Positions 43,831-54,149 of a stretch of 64,000 nucleotides of DNA are shown here, piece after piece. The notes beneath the pieces were generated by a model. That model worked only from the letters and a program-made list of their open reading frames with translations. It was not told the DNA's origin and did not search any database. This stretch comes from Acanthosepion lycidas (taxonomy: Eukaryota; Mollusca; Cephalopoda; Sepiida; Sepiidae). The translations under genes and the position numbers were made by a program. The DNA is taken from the NCBI GenBank assembly GCA_963932145.1, contig OZ010586.1, positions 68,481,754 through 68,545,753 on the forward strand, written 5' to 3'. Position 1 is the stretch's first letter. Each line of letters begins with the position of its first letter.

Positions 43831-43960
43831 TCTAGGAGAAGGACAACTCTGAATTTAAAACCTTGTGGCACGTAGTGCACCAGGTCTCTGTATTCAGCCC
43901 TTCAAAAAGTGTGGTTGGTTGTGCACAAAACCATAACCACTATAATCAAATCTCATTTGT
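43812..43960 (+). mobile_element. SINE fragment
   Basis: CCTTGGATGGTAACTGGTCT resembles the central block of SINE-Y, but the next part (TTGTGGCACGTAGTGCACCA) differs, so it is a related family or a chimera. Confidence 0.45.
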
Positions 43961-44018
43961 CGGGTTCTAGGAAATGATCTGCTTGACCTTCATACGTCAC
44001 ATTAGTCGGGAGAGTCGA

Positions 44019-44019
<1 letters not shown>

Positions 44020-44085
<66 letters not shown>
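44020..44085. repeat. (TA)n microsatellite
   Basis: About 66 bases of TA. Confidence 0.97.
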
Positions 44086-44090
<5 letters not shown>

Positions 44091-44200
44091 ATTAAGAAAG
44101 AGACAACCTTAAGGTTCCATGACTATAATTTATTTACCCAGAAAATATATTTTTCACGGTTCATCAGGTCACATCTCTAGTTACAAAAGAATTAAGTTTC
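44086..44200 (-). repeat. retroelement-end repeat beside (TA)n
   Basis: Matches 56544-56650 (shared ACAACCTTAA, GGTTCC, ATTTACCCAG-like blocks). On the minus strand it contains CTGATGAACCGTGAAAA. CUGAUGA and GAAA are present, but only five bases lie between them, too few for stem II, so this is not called a ribozyme. Confidence 0.45.
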
Positions 44201-44249
44201 TTTATTTTCAATATAAAAAGAGTAAATTTATCGAATGATTTAGTTAATC

Positions 44250-44740
44250 TCAATTTGTTTTTCAGAAAAACAATGCTTGTGGAACTCTCATCCGGCTTCG
44301 TCTGTTTCCAGGCAACTTTGATTTTCAAAAATTTAAATGCAGTGTCAATCGTTATCTTCTGTTTTTGTTGTGACCAAGTAAATGATGAAGAATAACAAAA
44401 CAAGAGGTTGCAGATAAATCGTGTATTGAACAGTAAATACAACAGAAGAGTATTACACGACTTGGGGAGTGTGTGTCGGTTGACCAGCGTTCAGTCCTAT
44501 CAGAGTTTCCCCCTGAGGCCTACTTTTCCTAGTAACTTTATAGTAGGTGGAAGAGTCCACCATAACCTCATTAGAGGGAGGACGCCCCAACAGTCTTGTT
44601 ACTTCCACTTCTTTTGTTGTTCTCTCTCCTTAATAACCTCTTTTTCTACATTTTCTCATATTTTCTCACACTCTCACTCAGTAACCCATTGTGTCTTAGT
44701 GACTTTATTGCCTTGTTAGAAGTGGAATGATTAAAAAAAA
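44250..44740 (+). mobile_element. LINE-A 3' end with an unknown insertion
   Basis: The coding end (CTTGTGGAACTCTCATCCGG, AACTTTGATTTTCAAAAATT, GTGTCAATCGTTATCTTCTG) is at 44278-44360. Unrelated sequence occupies about 44395-44600. The 3' UTR resumes at about 44605 and ends TAGAAGTGGAATGATTAAAA at about 44737. Confidence 0.7.
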
Positions 44741-44889
44741 AACAAAAAAAAAAAACTGTACACAGGACTTTGTAAAAATTTTATTTACTGTAGGCTTTCC
44801 CATAGTTTGTATTTATTTTTTCAGCTTCATACCCTTTGACTGCTCTCGGGCAAATTTTAACCATGGAGCAGATGTAGTGGGAGCCATGT

Positions 44890-45050
44890 ACTAATTAACA
44901 TCCACATTTTCATAATCGTTAATCCATCACTTGGCGAGGACGGTTTTAACGATTAATTTAATTTGGATCTCTTAATCCGCTATCATCTCTATCTGTAGGT
45001 TAAATCTAACCTTGACAGATACCATTAACCCAGTAAGCTCCAAGGGGTGT
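44890..45050 (+). repeat. H-repeat copy 2
   Basis: Matches 11375-11560 (CATAATCGTTAATCCATCAC, GCGAGGACGG, GATCTCTTAATCCGC, CCCAGTAAGCTCCAAGGGG). LINE-C follows directly in both copies. Confidence 0.6.
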
Positions 45051-45054
45051 GAGG

Positions 45055-45870
45055 GACGGATGCGAATTCTGACCAGATTTATTTAATCTACACAGGTAGG
45101 CATTCCTAAGAGAATTAGAAAAATGCAGATGACTCCGTGTTGAGGGTAGACACAGAAAAAAAGAAAACTTCAGGACTTCCTAAATAAGCTAGTAAAGGAA
45201 AGCGAGAAGGAAGGACTCACTATCAATTGTAAGAAAACAAAATGGTCGTTAATAAGTGGGCCTATCTAGGATGCATGTTATGAATTGGAGATATCAAAAT
45301 CAAGCAGGTGCAGAAATATTTACCTATCTGGGAAGTGTTACAATAGAAGACAATAAGCGTGACACAAAAATTAGAAGGCTCATCCCAGTAGCGAAATATG
45401 CGTTCCGAAATCTCAACACAGTACAAAGAAACTGGAAAATTTCTTTACAAAGAAAGAGTATTGAATGTTATGTATTAAAAGCTTTCTATATGACAGTAAA
45501 TGCTGACCAACTTCCTCGAAGATGCAGTGGAGACTTGGTTCTACAGGAGGATGCTGAGAATACCATGAACAGAACATATAAAAAATGAGGTAATTTTACG
45601 GAAAATGGAAACAAAAAAAGCAAACTTTTACTTAAAATAAGAAAGAGACAATCGAAATTTATGGGACACATAATGAGAAAAGATGGCTTGAAGAATTTAA
45701 CACTCCCAGGACATATTGAAGGTAAAAGTGACAGATGGAGTAATCTACCGAAATAACTTGTGTAAATGGATCACAAAACAGTGACCATAAGCTATAGTAA
45801 GATCTACAAAGGGTAGGAAGTTGTGGAGAACCATGATCGCCCATGTTCGTTTGGGACATGTCACAAGTAT
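45055..45870 (+). mobile_element. LINE-C retrotransposon fragment
   Basis: Order of blocks: degraded DLFNLY at about 45075, ADDSVLRVDTEKKKTSG near 45125, and a 110-codon frame (45256-45588) with IFTYLGSVTIEDNKRDTKIR, AFRNLN and KISLQRKSIECYVLKAF. Then QEDAENTMNRTYKK gives way to the GHIMRKDGLKNLTLPGHIEG block at 45660-45725. Frameshifts are present. The active-site Tyr is lost. Confidence 0.78.
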
Positions 45871-46523
45871 TATTATTATAAAACTTTAGGGAATATTCTG
45901 TTGATTTTGTCATTTTCAAGAAAATCTTGGGTAGAATTATTTGTTGGTTGTGAAAAACTTTCAGGTATTTATCAGTAGATTTATTGCTGACAAAATGCAA
46001 TATAATAAGCAACGTCGACAAAGGGTTCTAATAAGCAATGTATTCCCAGTTATACCGCTTTTGGACTAATAGAAAAAATAATGTGGAACTTCCAAAAATT
46101 AATATAAGCCCAAAAGATAAGCTGACGACGTACTCAGAAGCCACTAGGGGTATGCCTTTTAGTTAATATCCATTACCAGAAGCATTTTAAGTGAGCACGG
46201 AAACGTGCAAACGGGACGCTGTTTCAATGGAAGACGTTCGTCTGGTCTGACGAGTTACCCTTCTTTCTAAATGTTGTATGTTTTATTGTACTAAGGAAGT
46301 TATGATACCCGGATGCATTGTGGGAAAACAACAAACCGGTGGAAGTGATGATTTAAGTAATGTTCTGTTGGGAAATAGTCGGCTGTTTCATTCGTTCATT
46401 ATCATTCATTTACTGTGCACTGCCTGCTTCAGTCTCATGTAAAATCAAATACACGCCTTTTATAATACTGAAACAAATCACAACGAATATTTTCAGAAAA
46501 AGGAAAAATTCAGTGTTACCGTA

Positions 46524-46525
<2 letters not shown>
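45871..46525. other. unassigned
   Basis: No protein recognised. Bases about 46190-46260 (GGAAACGTGCAAACGGGACG region) might be a degraded transposase, but I cannot support it. Confidence 0.3.

Positions 46526-46589
<64 letters not shown>
46526..46589. repeat. (TA)n microsatellite
   Basis: About 64 bases of TA. Confidence 0.97.
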
Positions 46590-46590
<1 letters not shown>

Positions 46591-46781
46591 CCAATGAAAA
46601 TGATTCTGTTTATGTATAAACCGTGAAGCAGAGTGTAGAAATAAGTCTTATTTTTTTTTATTTCAGTTTATTAACTATATGAGTTTAAGAATTGTAGTAG
46701 CAGCTACTCAAAATCAGTCAATAAATCTATTTACCTCTCTATATCTTGGCGTATTCATTTCTATCTAATTTTGTCTGTTCA

Positions 46782-46785
<4 letters not shown>

Positions 46786-46842
<57 letters not shown>

Positions 46843-47233
46843 CAGTATATTCCTATATATTTATCTATCTCAATATGTTCCTATCTATCTATCTATCTAT
46901 CTATACAGTATTTTTGTCTATCTTAGTCTGTTTCCATCTGTATGTATGTATCAGCTACTCAAAATCAACCAATAAATGTATCTCTGTCTCTCTTTCACAT
47001 ACACACACATACACACACACACACACACCCTCTCTCTCTCTCTCTGCCTCTATCTATCTTGGTTTATTCATATCTATCTATTTTGGTCTGTTCATATCTA
47101 TCTATCATTGTAATATTTTTAATTATCTTAGTCACACCTGTCTATCTATCTATCTAGCTAGCTAGCTATTAGCACCATATATTTATATATCTATCCAGCT
47201 AGCTCACTATGAGCATTCTCTATCTCCATAAAC

Positions 47234-47308
<75 letters not shown>

Positions 47309-47491
47309 GTTTTGGTTTATTCAGTTCTATATAATACTTTTATCTATCTTAGTCTGTTCTCATCTATGCATGTATGTATGTATGTGGCTATCAGCTACTA
47401 AAATCAATGAATAAATCTATCTCTCTCTCGCTCTCTTTCTCTGCCTCTATCTATCTTGGTTTATTCATGTTTCTCTATTTTGGCCTGGTTA

Positions 47492-47538
<47 letters not shown>

Positions 47539-47540
47539 GT
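46786..47540. repeat. (TATC)n tetranucleotide cluster
   Basis: Three long (CTAT)n runs (46786-46840, 47232-47308, 47493-47538), with short ones, (CA)n at 46999-47028 and (CT)n at 47030-47045 between them. The interspersed phrase AATCAACCAATAAATGTATC recurs near 46700, 46970 and 47400, so the block is a degenerate higher-order duplication. Ser-Ile-Tyr-Leu frames are artefacts. Confidence 0.92.
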
Positions 47541-47815
47541 GCGTGTGTTCTTATTACTATAAACGTTATTTTTTGTGGGCAACCGCGTTTGAGTAGACAT
47601 TCCTATATTTTTAAACAGTGCAATCACTATTTACTGGCCTAGAGGACGAAAATCTTTCAACAGAAGATATGCCTAAAAATCAGGGACGCTCACACATATC
47701 CACCGATAATATTTGTAGCAATAATAAATGGTGTCGGATTAAAAATTCATTAGTTGCTTAAAAATATGTTTCTGTATATAGCTTTCTGAATGTTTACAAA
47801 GTTGTATGTGTGCAT

Positions 47816-47818
<3 letters not shown>

Positions 47819-47887
<69 letters not shown>

Positions 47888-48080
47888 TTTAGGCAGCAAT
47901 CCTTCATTTATGCATGTTTCATTAAAAACGACCGACAAGGTACTACGATTAATATTTTTATTTAATTTTTCCTGTGTTCGAAAAAGTGATTTCTTTTCTG
48001 GACACAGGATGTGTAGAAACTGTTCAAATGTTCTGAAATTCCGAGCGCTTTCAGCCATACTTTTAGCCATTATCAAGGAG
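47819..48080 (-). repeat. (TA)n followed by F-repeat copy 2
   Basis: (TA)n at 47819-47884, then the F-repeat to about 48080. The minus strand has CTTGATAATGGCTAAAAGTA, then TGGCTGAAAGCGCTCGG, the same stem-GAAA half as at 12.6 kb. Confidence 0.65.
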
Positions 48081-48599
48081 GATTTTATTTTTTCAGTTTA
48101 ATTGAGTGTGTGCGTTATGTGTATGTTTTAAGTGTTATGCAGATGTTTTATTTTCCGAACACGGTTAGCGCATTGTGACCTTGTTCGTAGTTAATAATGT
48201 TAAGTGTTGGCTTTTTCTTTTTTTATTATTAGGGCTTCAATTATTTTTAATCGCTTTTTTTTTTACAGTTGGATGACGTTATTATGTTTGTGTTTTCTAC
48301 TAGTATGTTTCGAATGGAATTTGGTAGGTTTGAGTGTATGTTTAAATGAGTTTTAACAGAGCTATGATCAGATAGGTGTAACGTAAGGCGTCAGGATAGG
48401 CATGTAGTTGTGTGACCGATGTAATTATTTATGAATTCGGTTTGATCAGGAACACAGTCCCTTAAGGGGCATTTGAACTCATAGATAATGTTCGTTCGTT
48501 GAAACTTTGATTAAATGGTGTGTTGTTATTTTTGAGGATAAGGTTAGCTGTCTTAATTTTTTTTTTTATAGTAGATGGTTAATTCGAATTTTTATTGGA

Positions 48600-48604
<5 letters not shown>
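48081..48604. other. unassigned
   Basis: T-rich, with nothing recognised. It may be the remainder of an element ending in the F-repeat. Confidence 0.35.
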
Positions 48605-48647
<43 letters not shown>

Positions 48648-48775
48648 TTCCTTAAAGATGACCGAAAAGGTACTGCGATTGAGCTTTTTACTTAATTTTT
48701 CTTTACTGGATACAGAGTGTGTAGAAACTGCCCAAATGTTCTGTAATCCTAGCGCTTTCAATAATATTAATCACG
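48605..48775 (-). repeat. (TA)n(TG)n followed by F-repeat copy 3
   Basis: TA at 48605-48631 passes into TG to 48648, then the F-repeat with AAGGTACTGCGATTGAG and CCTAGCGCTTTCAATAATAT. The stem-GAAA block is lost in this copy. Confidence 0.65.
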
Positions 48776-48909
48776 AATACGGCCACATCATAATTCCCCC
48801 TGGATTACAAACTTTGCACAAATCGGAAGATATAGCCAGAGAAAATGAACTCAGCTCCTAAACAAAGAACTAAGTCAATCTTATACCGAAATTCAACGTA
48901 AGAAAATTA

Positions 48910-49205
48910 TATTATCTGTCTATATACCTGAGATGAGATATTGTAATTATTTACACCATTTACATTGTTCGGACTGTTGTCCTCATCTTCGCTGCCATAT
49001 TCACGACGTTTCGGCCGTTGTACACTCCGGCCTTCTGCAGGTGATTGGAATTTTATTTCGTCCACCTATGTAGATTGTTCTAGTTCCACATGCCATGTCT
49101 CTTCCGGATGTCTCAGCACCAGTAATCTTCCTTTAACTCAAATCTCCACGTTTTTGTTCACCTCTGTTTTAGCCAGGTGTTGAACTCACAAGAGTTTGGG
49201 TCAAG
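48910..49205 (-). mobile_element. SINE-X, tRNA-derived
   Basis: On the minus strand the B-box-like GAGTTCAACACC is followed by the body and the motif at 49000-49046. There CUGCAGA has one core change, but the 5-bp stem GGCCG/CGGCC, GAAACGTC and stem I TCAC/GTGA are intact. The 3' end is CTCATCTCAGGTATATAGAC. Confidence 0.75.
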
Positions 49206-50044
49206 TCATAGGTTTCAACCAACGATAACCTTCAAAAGTGGATCAAAACTTTGCAAATGCCTCTTCCGAGTAAGACAACCCATAGAGGAGAAAATGACTA
49301 AGGACTGTGTCTAATCCATCCCTGCGGTAAGAAATAAAGGAGAAACGGGCTCCTCCCTTAAGATAAGACTACAGAAACCCCGTAAAGCTGTAACACGTGG
49401 AGAAATAGAAAAATCAGGCGTAGCTGATCATATATGAAAGGAATAGGAAGATCACCTCCTCTGTGGGATAAGACTGAAATAATAGATAGAGAACATCACT
49501 GGAATACACGAAAACGTAAGGAATCAATGCATATTCTAGGCTATAAAAATCTCTTAAGCCCACCAAGCATAGGAATGAATACAATATGGGAACGAATAAT
49601 ACGGTGTGCTAGAGAAAAATAATAATAACAACTAAATTGCAATATGAGCTCTGGTAAAAATTGCATTGGAGAGATTAGGTTTATAAGTCCGAAATGTTCA
49701 TAAACTGATTTCCTCGAGGACACGGCACAGTTGATAAATCGTTGGTTGAATCCAGTGACTTGATCCAAAGACTTGTGAGTTCCTCAAAAACGTAGTGAGT
49801 TGAGTTAAATGGATATAACTGATACTTAGATATCCGGAAAGAGAATGGTACGTAGAAAATAACTAATAGATTAATCAAAAACACTTATAGCTAACAATTA
49901 TTTGGACAATTTCTCCATTCATTCAAAATACAATAAAAAAAAGCTTGACAGTCATTTTTAATGAAACATAACTTAGATATCGATTGTTGTCGAAACGCAC
50001 ATAAATATATAAATATACATTTTAAAGAATAATTAGCATTATTA
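49206..50044. other. unassigned
   Basis: Frames of 62-75 codons carry no known motif. AT-rich. Confidence 0.35.
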
Positions 50045-50480
50045 TTGGCTCTGATGTGGCATCTCGGCTTCAGTCACTTTCCCACCGTCGTAAGGTCGCC
50101 TTCTTTTGTCTTTTCTATAAATACTTTCATAGCAAATGATCGGAGGAGATCATGAGTGAAGTGCTAGACTGATGACGAAGTCTCACCAATTTACAATTGA
50201 GCTGGCTATATGCAACTGTAAGTGCTATGCTAAATGTTTCTTTTCCCCCTCTTCTCGATTGTGAAACTATCTTCCGATTCTATGCTTCCAAGCCAATTTT
50301 AATCTTCGGCAAAATTTTAATGCAATGTCTTTCGTGTTCAACTATTCTCTTGATTCTTCTTCTTTTGTTCTTGCTCCTTACGCGAGTTTCTGTTTTTTTA
50401 ATTCGACCACACCCAGTAACCCCTTATCTTTTAGTGACTTTACTGCCATGTTTGGTATGAACTCGATTAAAATAATAATA
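50045..50480 (+). mobile_element. LINE-A 3' fragment
   Basis: GATGTGGCATCTCGGCTTCA, then TTTTGTCTTTTCTATAAATA and the C-terminal block TGCTATGCTAAATGTTTC, end in the 3' UTR CCACACCCAGTAACCCCTTA...GATTAAAATAA. Many substitutions. Confidence 0.7.
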
Positions 50481-50684
50481 ATGATAATAATAACTCCTCA
50501 TACCAGAATTTCAGACAGAAATCATACGGACAATAATAGCTTGGAATGAAATTTCAAATATCAAATGAATAACGCGTTTACACTGACATATCCTCACACC
50601 AAGGATAAGGGAGAAATAATAGCTAAATTTAAATTTTGTTTAATTTCTGCCTAAAATTCTGGCATGAGTTACCCTTATCTCCCT

Positions 50685-50875
50685 TCTTTACATTCGGACC
50701 AATGTCCTGAACTTTGTTGCTATCATCACAACCTTTCGGCCGTTGTGCCAACGGGCGGGCTTTATTCGGGTATTTGTCGATACGCATAACCTTCAAGGTA
50801 TTTCGAATTCAACACTTTGTTTAATCTACGAAGTAGATTGGCCTCGTTCCGCTTTTCATGTCTCGGAAGATCTCG
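50685..50875 (-). mobile_element. SINE-X, divergent copy
   Basis: The minus strand keeps CACAACGGCCGAAAGGTTGT and the following GATGATAGCAAC, and the plus strand shows the ATCTACGAAGTAGATTGG area. The hammerhead 5' half is changed (CCCGAATAAAG). Confidence 0.5.
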
Positions 50876-51629
50876 TCTTTTTCTTTTTTCAGTAATGCTT
50901 ATTTATTACTTACTTTCTTTCCACTGAGTCTAAGTCTGTACGACCCGGACCGGCATCAGCAGTAGGCAGGTAAGAAGAACATAACGTTTAATGCTCCAAG
51001 TTCTAGATTCAGGATTGTCCCTCGGGACAATAGCTTAGTGAATTAGTTTGTGAATTTCGATACACTGTAATTATGGGTTTATGGTATAAACTTAAATTTA
51101 GCAATAACAGAGCAGTACAAAATTAGTGCAAGATTCAGAAAAAAAAATGAATAGTAAAAATATTCTTTATTTGGTTAGTCATCTAAGATTTAAAATACAG
51201 TGTTGAATAAAGTAAAATACCACTTTTAGATAACTTCATTAAGCAGTACATTTGCTACTTCTAAAATCCAAATAAACCTATAGTTTCTGATATTATGATT
51301 AAATAAAGCTGAAGAGTGAACTGGGCGTAAGGTTTAAGCTAGAACAATTTTTTAAAAATTATTTCATCACAATAATGTCACTAAGATGCAAGGAGTTACT
51401 GACTATTATAATATATATATATATAATTATTTATTTAAAAATTATTCCATCGCTACATAAGAGTTCTCATGTTTCAAAACAAGAGCCGAAAACTTCAATA
51501 TAATTATTTGAATTAAATTGAAATAAATAATTGTATCGAGCACAATTTTTTAAAAATAATAACAAAAATACTAAAGAACTTTGGATTATTTACTTAACGC
51601 GTTCTTTCCTATTTTCTATATATTTTTAC
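50876..51629. other. unassigned, with a half-hammerhead scrap
   Basis: Near 51440-51500 the minus strand reads GAAACATGAGAACTCTTATG, then TAGCGATGG. This is a good stem III and cleavage site of the Penelope hammerhead, but the CUGANGA half is not recognisable. Confidence 0.45.
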
Positions 51630-51645
51630 ACACACACACACACAC

Positions 51646-51689
<44 letters not shown>
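51630..51689. repeat. (CA)n-(TA)n microsatellite
   Basis: CA to about 51646, then TA to 51689. Confidence 0.95.
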
Positions 51690-51694
<5 letters not shown>

Positions 51695-51985
51695 GAAACA
51701 TTATTAAATAGAGAGAACAATAAAAGAAGAAGAATTAAGAAGACGGAAAATAACGATTGACATTGCATTTGGATTTTTAAAGACCAAAGTTGAGAGGGAA
51801 GTAAAAAGAGGGGAGAGATTTCCACATGTGAGTAGTGTGATAGAAGAAACTGTTAGCATAGAACTTACGGTTACATGTAGCATTTCAACGGTAGACCGAT
51901 GAGACGTTAAATATGCATGCATGTGTCTCGACAACAACTCGAGCGTTATATAGCTGGACCCTATGGACCAATTCACTAGTGTGTT
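51690..51985 (-). mobile_element. LINE-A 3' fragment
   Basis: The minus strand frame holds LTSHRSTVEMLHVTVSSMLT, then the C-terminal LVFKNPNAMSIVIF block. This is the same order as at 53.3 kb with frameshifts. A (TA)n tract sits directly beyond its 3' side. Confidence 0.65.
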
Positions 51986-52460
51986 GAGTTTGATGACTCA
52001 GAGTTTCGGCCTCGTGCCCAGGTAAGCCAAAATCTGTAAATATCAATAACATGGATATCAGAATTTGAGCAAATTAAACAGCCAAATTTGAAACCTAATC
52101 CAAAAATTTCTTTTTCATCTACCCTGACATATCCTTGGAAGAAATATATAGAAAAACATGGGCATGAAAATAGCTTGTTGTTCTGACATGCAAAATATGT
52201 TTTGAAATCCGGATGTCAGAAGACGTCTAGACTTATTGGAAAAAACTTGTGTGCGTGATTTTTTTTTCTCTACCTTTTTTGAGGGTGGGTAGGTTAGTTT
52301 TGTTTTGAGGATGAGTTTGTTTTTTTGTTCCATGTTGTATCATAAGAAGCAAGTGAACACGCCGGGCAGAGTACCAATTGGAGTCAATGCCGATACGGTA
52401 AGGGTAGGTTTCCGTCATCTGCGAAAACTTTGTAGCAATTTGATAACTTTCGTAACGCTA
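51986..52460. other. unassigned
   Basis: No repeat or gene recognised. It sits between two LINE-A pieces of the same orientation. Confidence 0.35.
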
Positions 52461-52462
52461 TA

Positions 52463-53220
52463 TAGTGCTGCGCAAATGTAAGTAAACCCCTAAAGTAATA
52501 TTAAAAAAAATGTCTCTTTTTTTCCAGATAATCAGCAATTCTTAATTAAACTATATATTCATTAAGAAAAACCTTTATTAAGCGAATTACAAACATTTTC
52601 AAAAGATTTTATCAAACTGGAATAAAAATATTAATTCAAAATTAAAAACTAAGATGTGCAAAAGTAAGTGAACCCTTATGTTTAATATTTGGTGACTTTT
52701 CTTTTTGAGGTCACAATGTCAACCAGTTTTTTCTATAATTTTCTGGCAGTAGTGAGTGCTGATTTTTGACTGCTTTTATTGACAAATCTCTTACAATTAC
52801 TCGATATTACCAGGGTTTTTCGCATGGGTCTTTTTGAATCACAGATTTTCAATTATGTTTAGATCAGGATTTTGACTAGGCCATTCCATGACATGAAATT
52901 TATTTTTTCGAAGTTATTCTTTTGTAGATTTTCTGTGATGCTTCAGATCATTGCCCTATTGGAAGATCCAGAACCGACCGAAACCCAATTAACTGGTTAA
53001 TGTTATAACCTCAAAAGAAGGAATCACCAAATATTAAATGTATTTTTTTTCATTAAGAATTTTATTATAGCTTTATAAATTTTTGAAAGTGTTTATCATT
53101 CAATAAAGGTTTTTCTTAATGAATATAGAGTTTAATTAAGATTTGTTAATTATCTAGGAAGAAAGAGACAATTTTTTAAAAATGTTATCTTGGGAGTTCA
53201 TTTATTTTTGCGCAGCCACA
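52463..53220 (-). mobile_element. Tc1-like transposon with about 150-bp inverted repeats, deleted
   Basis: The ends AGTGCTGCGCAAATGTAAGT and, on the other strand, TGTGGCTGCGCAAAAATAAA begin inverted repeats of roughly 150 bp (shared TTAATTAAACT, TTCATTAAGAAAAACCTTTA). Inside, the minus strand encodes MEWPSQNPDLNIIENL, the conserved block around the last catalytic acid of Tc1 transposases. The upstream catalytic half is missing. It sits in or beside LINE-A. Confidence 0.78.
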
Positions 53221-53700
53221 CACAGAAGATTAGGAGCAAGAGCAGATAGAAGAAAGGATGAGGAGAGGGATAGTCGATAGATCAGAGTAACTGGAGATGT
53301 CGATTGACATTACATTTGAATAGTTGGAGATTATAGCTCTCAGGGAAACAGTAATTGGGAAGGATGTTCCACAGGCGAGAGGTGCGAGGTATGAAGCTAT
53401 TGGAGTAGAAGAGACGGCTACATTTAAAAGTTTCTACAGTGTAAGGGTGGGAGCGGGATGCCAGCCTCGTAGGGCGCTTGAATTCATCGAGTCTGGGACC
53501 CAGTGAAAGCAGCTCAGTGTAGCAATTACCATGAAAGTATTTGTAGAAAAGACAGAGAGAGGCGACGGCGCGTCTGCGTGAGAGTGACTGTAGACGAGAT
53601 GCCAGATCAGGGCCAATTATATTACATATCCGTCTCTGGATCTTGTCAAGAGCTCCGAGGTAAACAGAAGGTAATGAATAGAGCAATATTCCAACGTTCG
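53221..53700 (-). mobile_element. LINE-A retrotransposon fragment, best-preserved tail
   Basis: The 174-codon minus frame carries LDKIQRRICNIIGPDLASRL, QSLSRRRAVASLCLFYKYFH, DEFKRPTRLASRSHPYTVET and NSFIPRTSRLWNILPNYCFP, and ends NLQLFKCNVNRHLQLL at 53282. This tail is open throughout, unlike all other copies. The frame upstream of about 53690 belongs to a different repeat. The palm domain is absent, so it has no activity. Confidence 0.85.
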
Positions 53701-53830
53701 TAACATTTAATTTAAAAGAGTGCTCAATACAGAGTAGAGCAATATTATTTATTACACCGAAAACATGTAAAAATCGCAATTGTCGTCGTGTTTCAATGCA
53801 TATCAATGCATCTCATCAGTATTTTTAAAA
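53701..53830 (-). mobile_element. Penelope-type end with damaged hammerhead
   Basis: On the minus strand stem I area, CTGATGAG (intact core), stem II ATGCAT/ATGCAT and GAAAC are present (53771-53825). Against the 56.4-kb copy, five bases covering the cleavage site (GTGTA) are deleted, so it should not cleave. The downstream TATTGAGCACTCTTTTAAA matches 40.7 kb. Confidence 0.65.
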
Positions 53831-54149
53831 TAAGTTTTTAAACTCCTAAACTCATAAGGATCTGATATATTCGAAACATCTCGATCAAGAAGTGGATTTT
53901 CTATTTCATTCTTCTAATCAGATCCCCAGTCTTTAAAACCAGTTTTTCGAAATATTCCCGTTTGTTTGTAATGGGAATATTTTTTAAGGAACTTCCAAAA
54001 TCAATCTTTCCATGTTAGAATATTAAATAAATGTAAACAGTGCATAACCCTAGTGGGAGCGAACTCCGATGATTACTTCGCTATTTCAATGGGATCATTA
54101 GATTTTACAGTCTTCTGATTTGGTGGGTTTATTTATTTTATATAACCTG
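53831..54149. other. unassigned
   Basis: May be the 5' part of the Penelope element that follows. No motif seen. Confidence 0.3.

Noticed and set aside
44150-44185. hammerhead candidate CTGATGA...GAAA
   Set aside because: Only five bases separate the two core parts, which leaves no room for stem II, and stem I does not pair.
46746-47165. 139-codon Ser-Ile-Tyr-Leu-rich frame
   Set aside because: Product of (TATC)n and neighbouring simple repeats.
46786-47540. CRISPR-like regular repeats
   Set aside because: These are tetranucleotide microsatellites without unique spacers, in a eukaryotic context.
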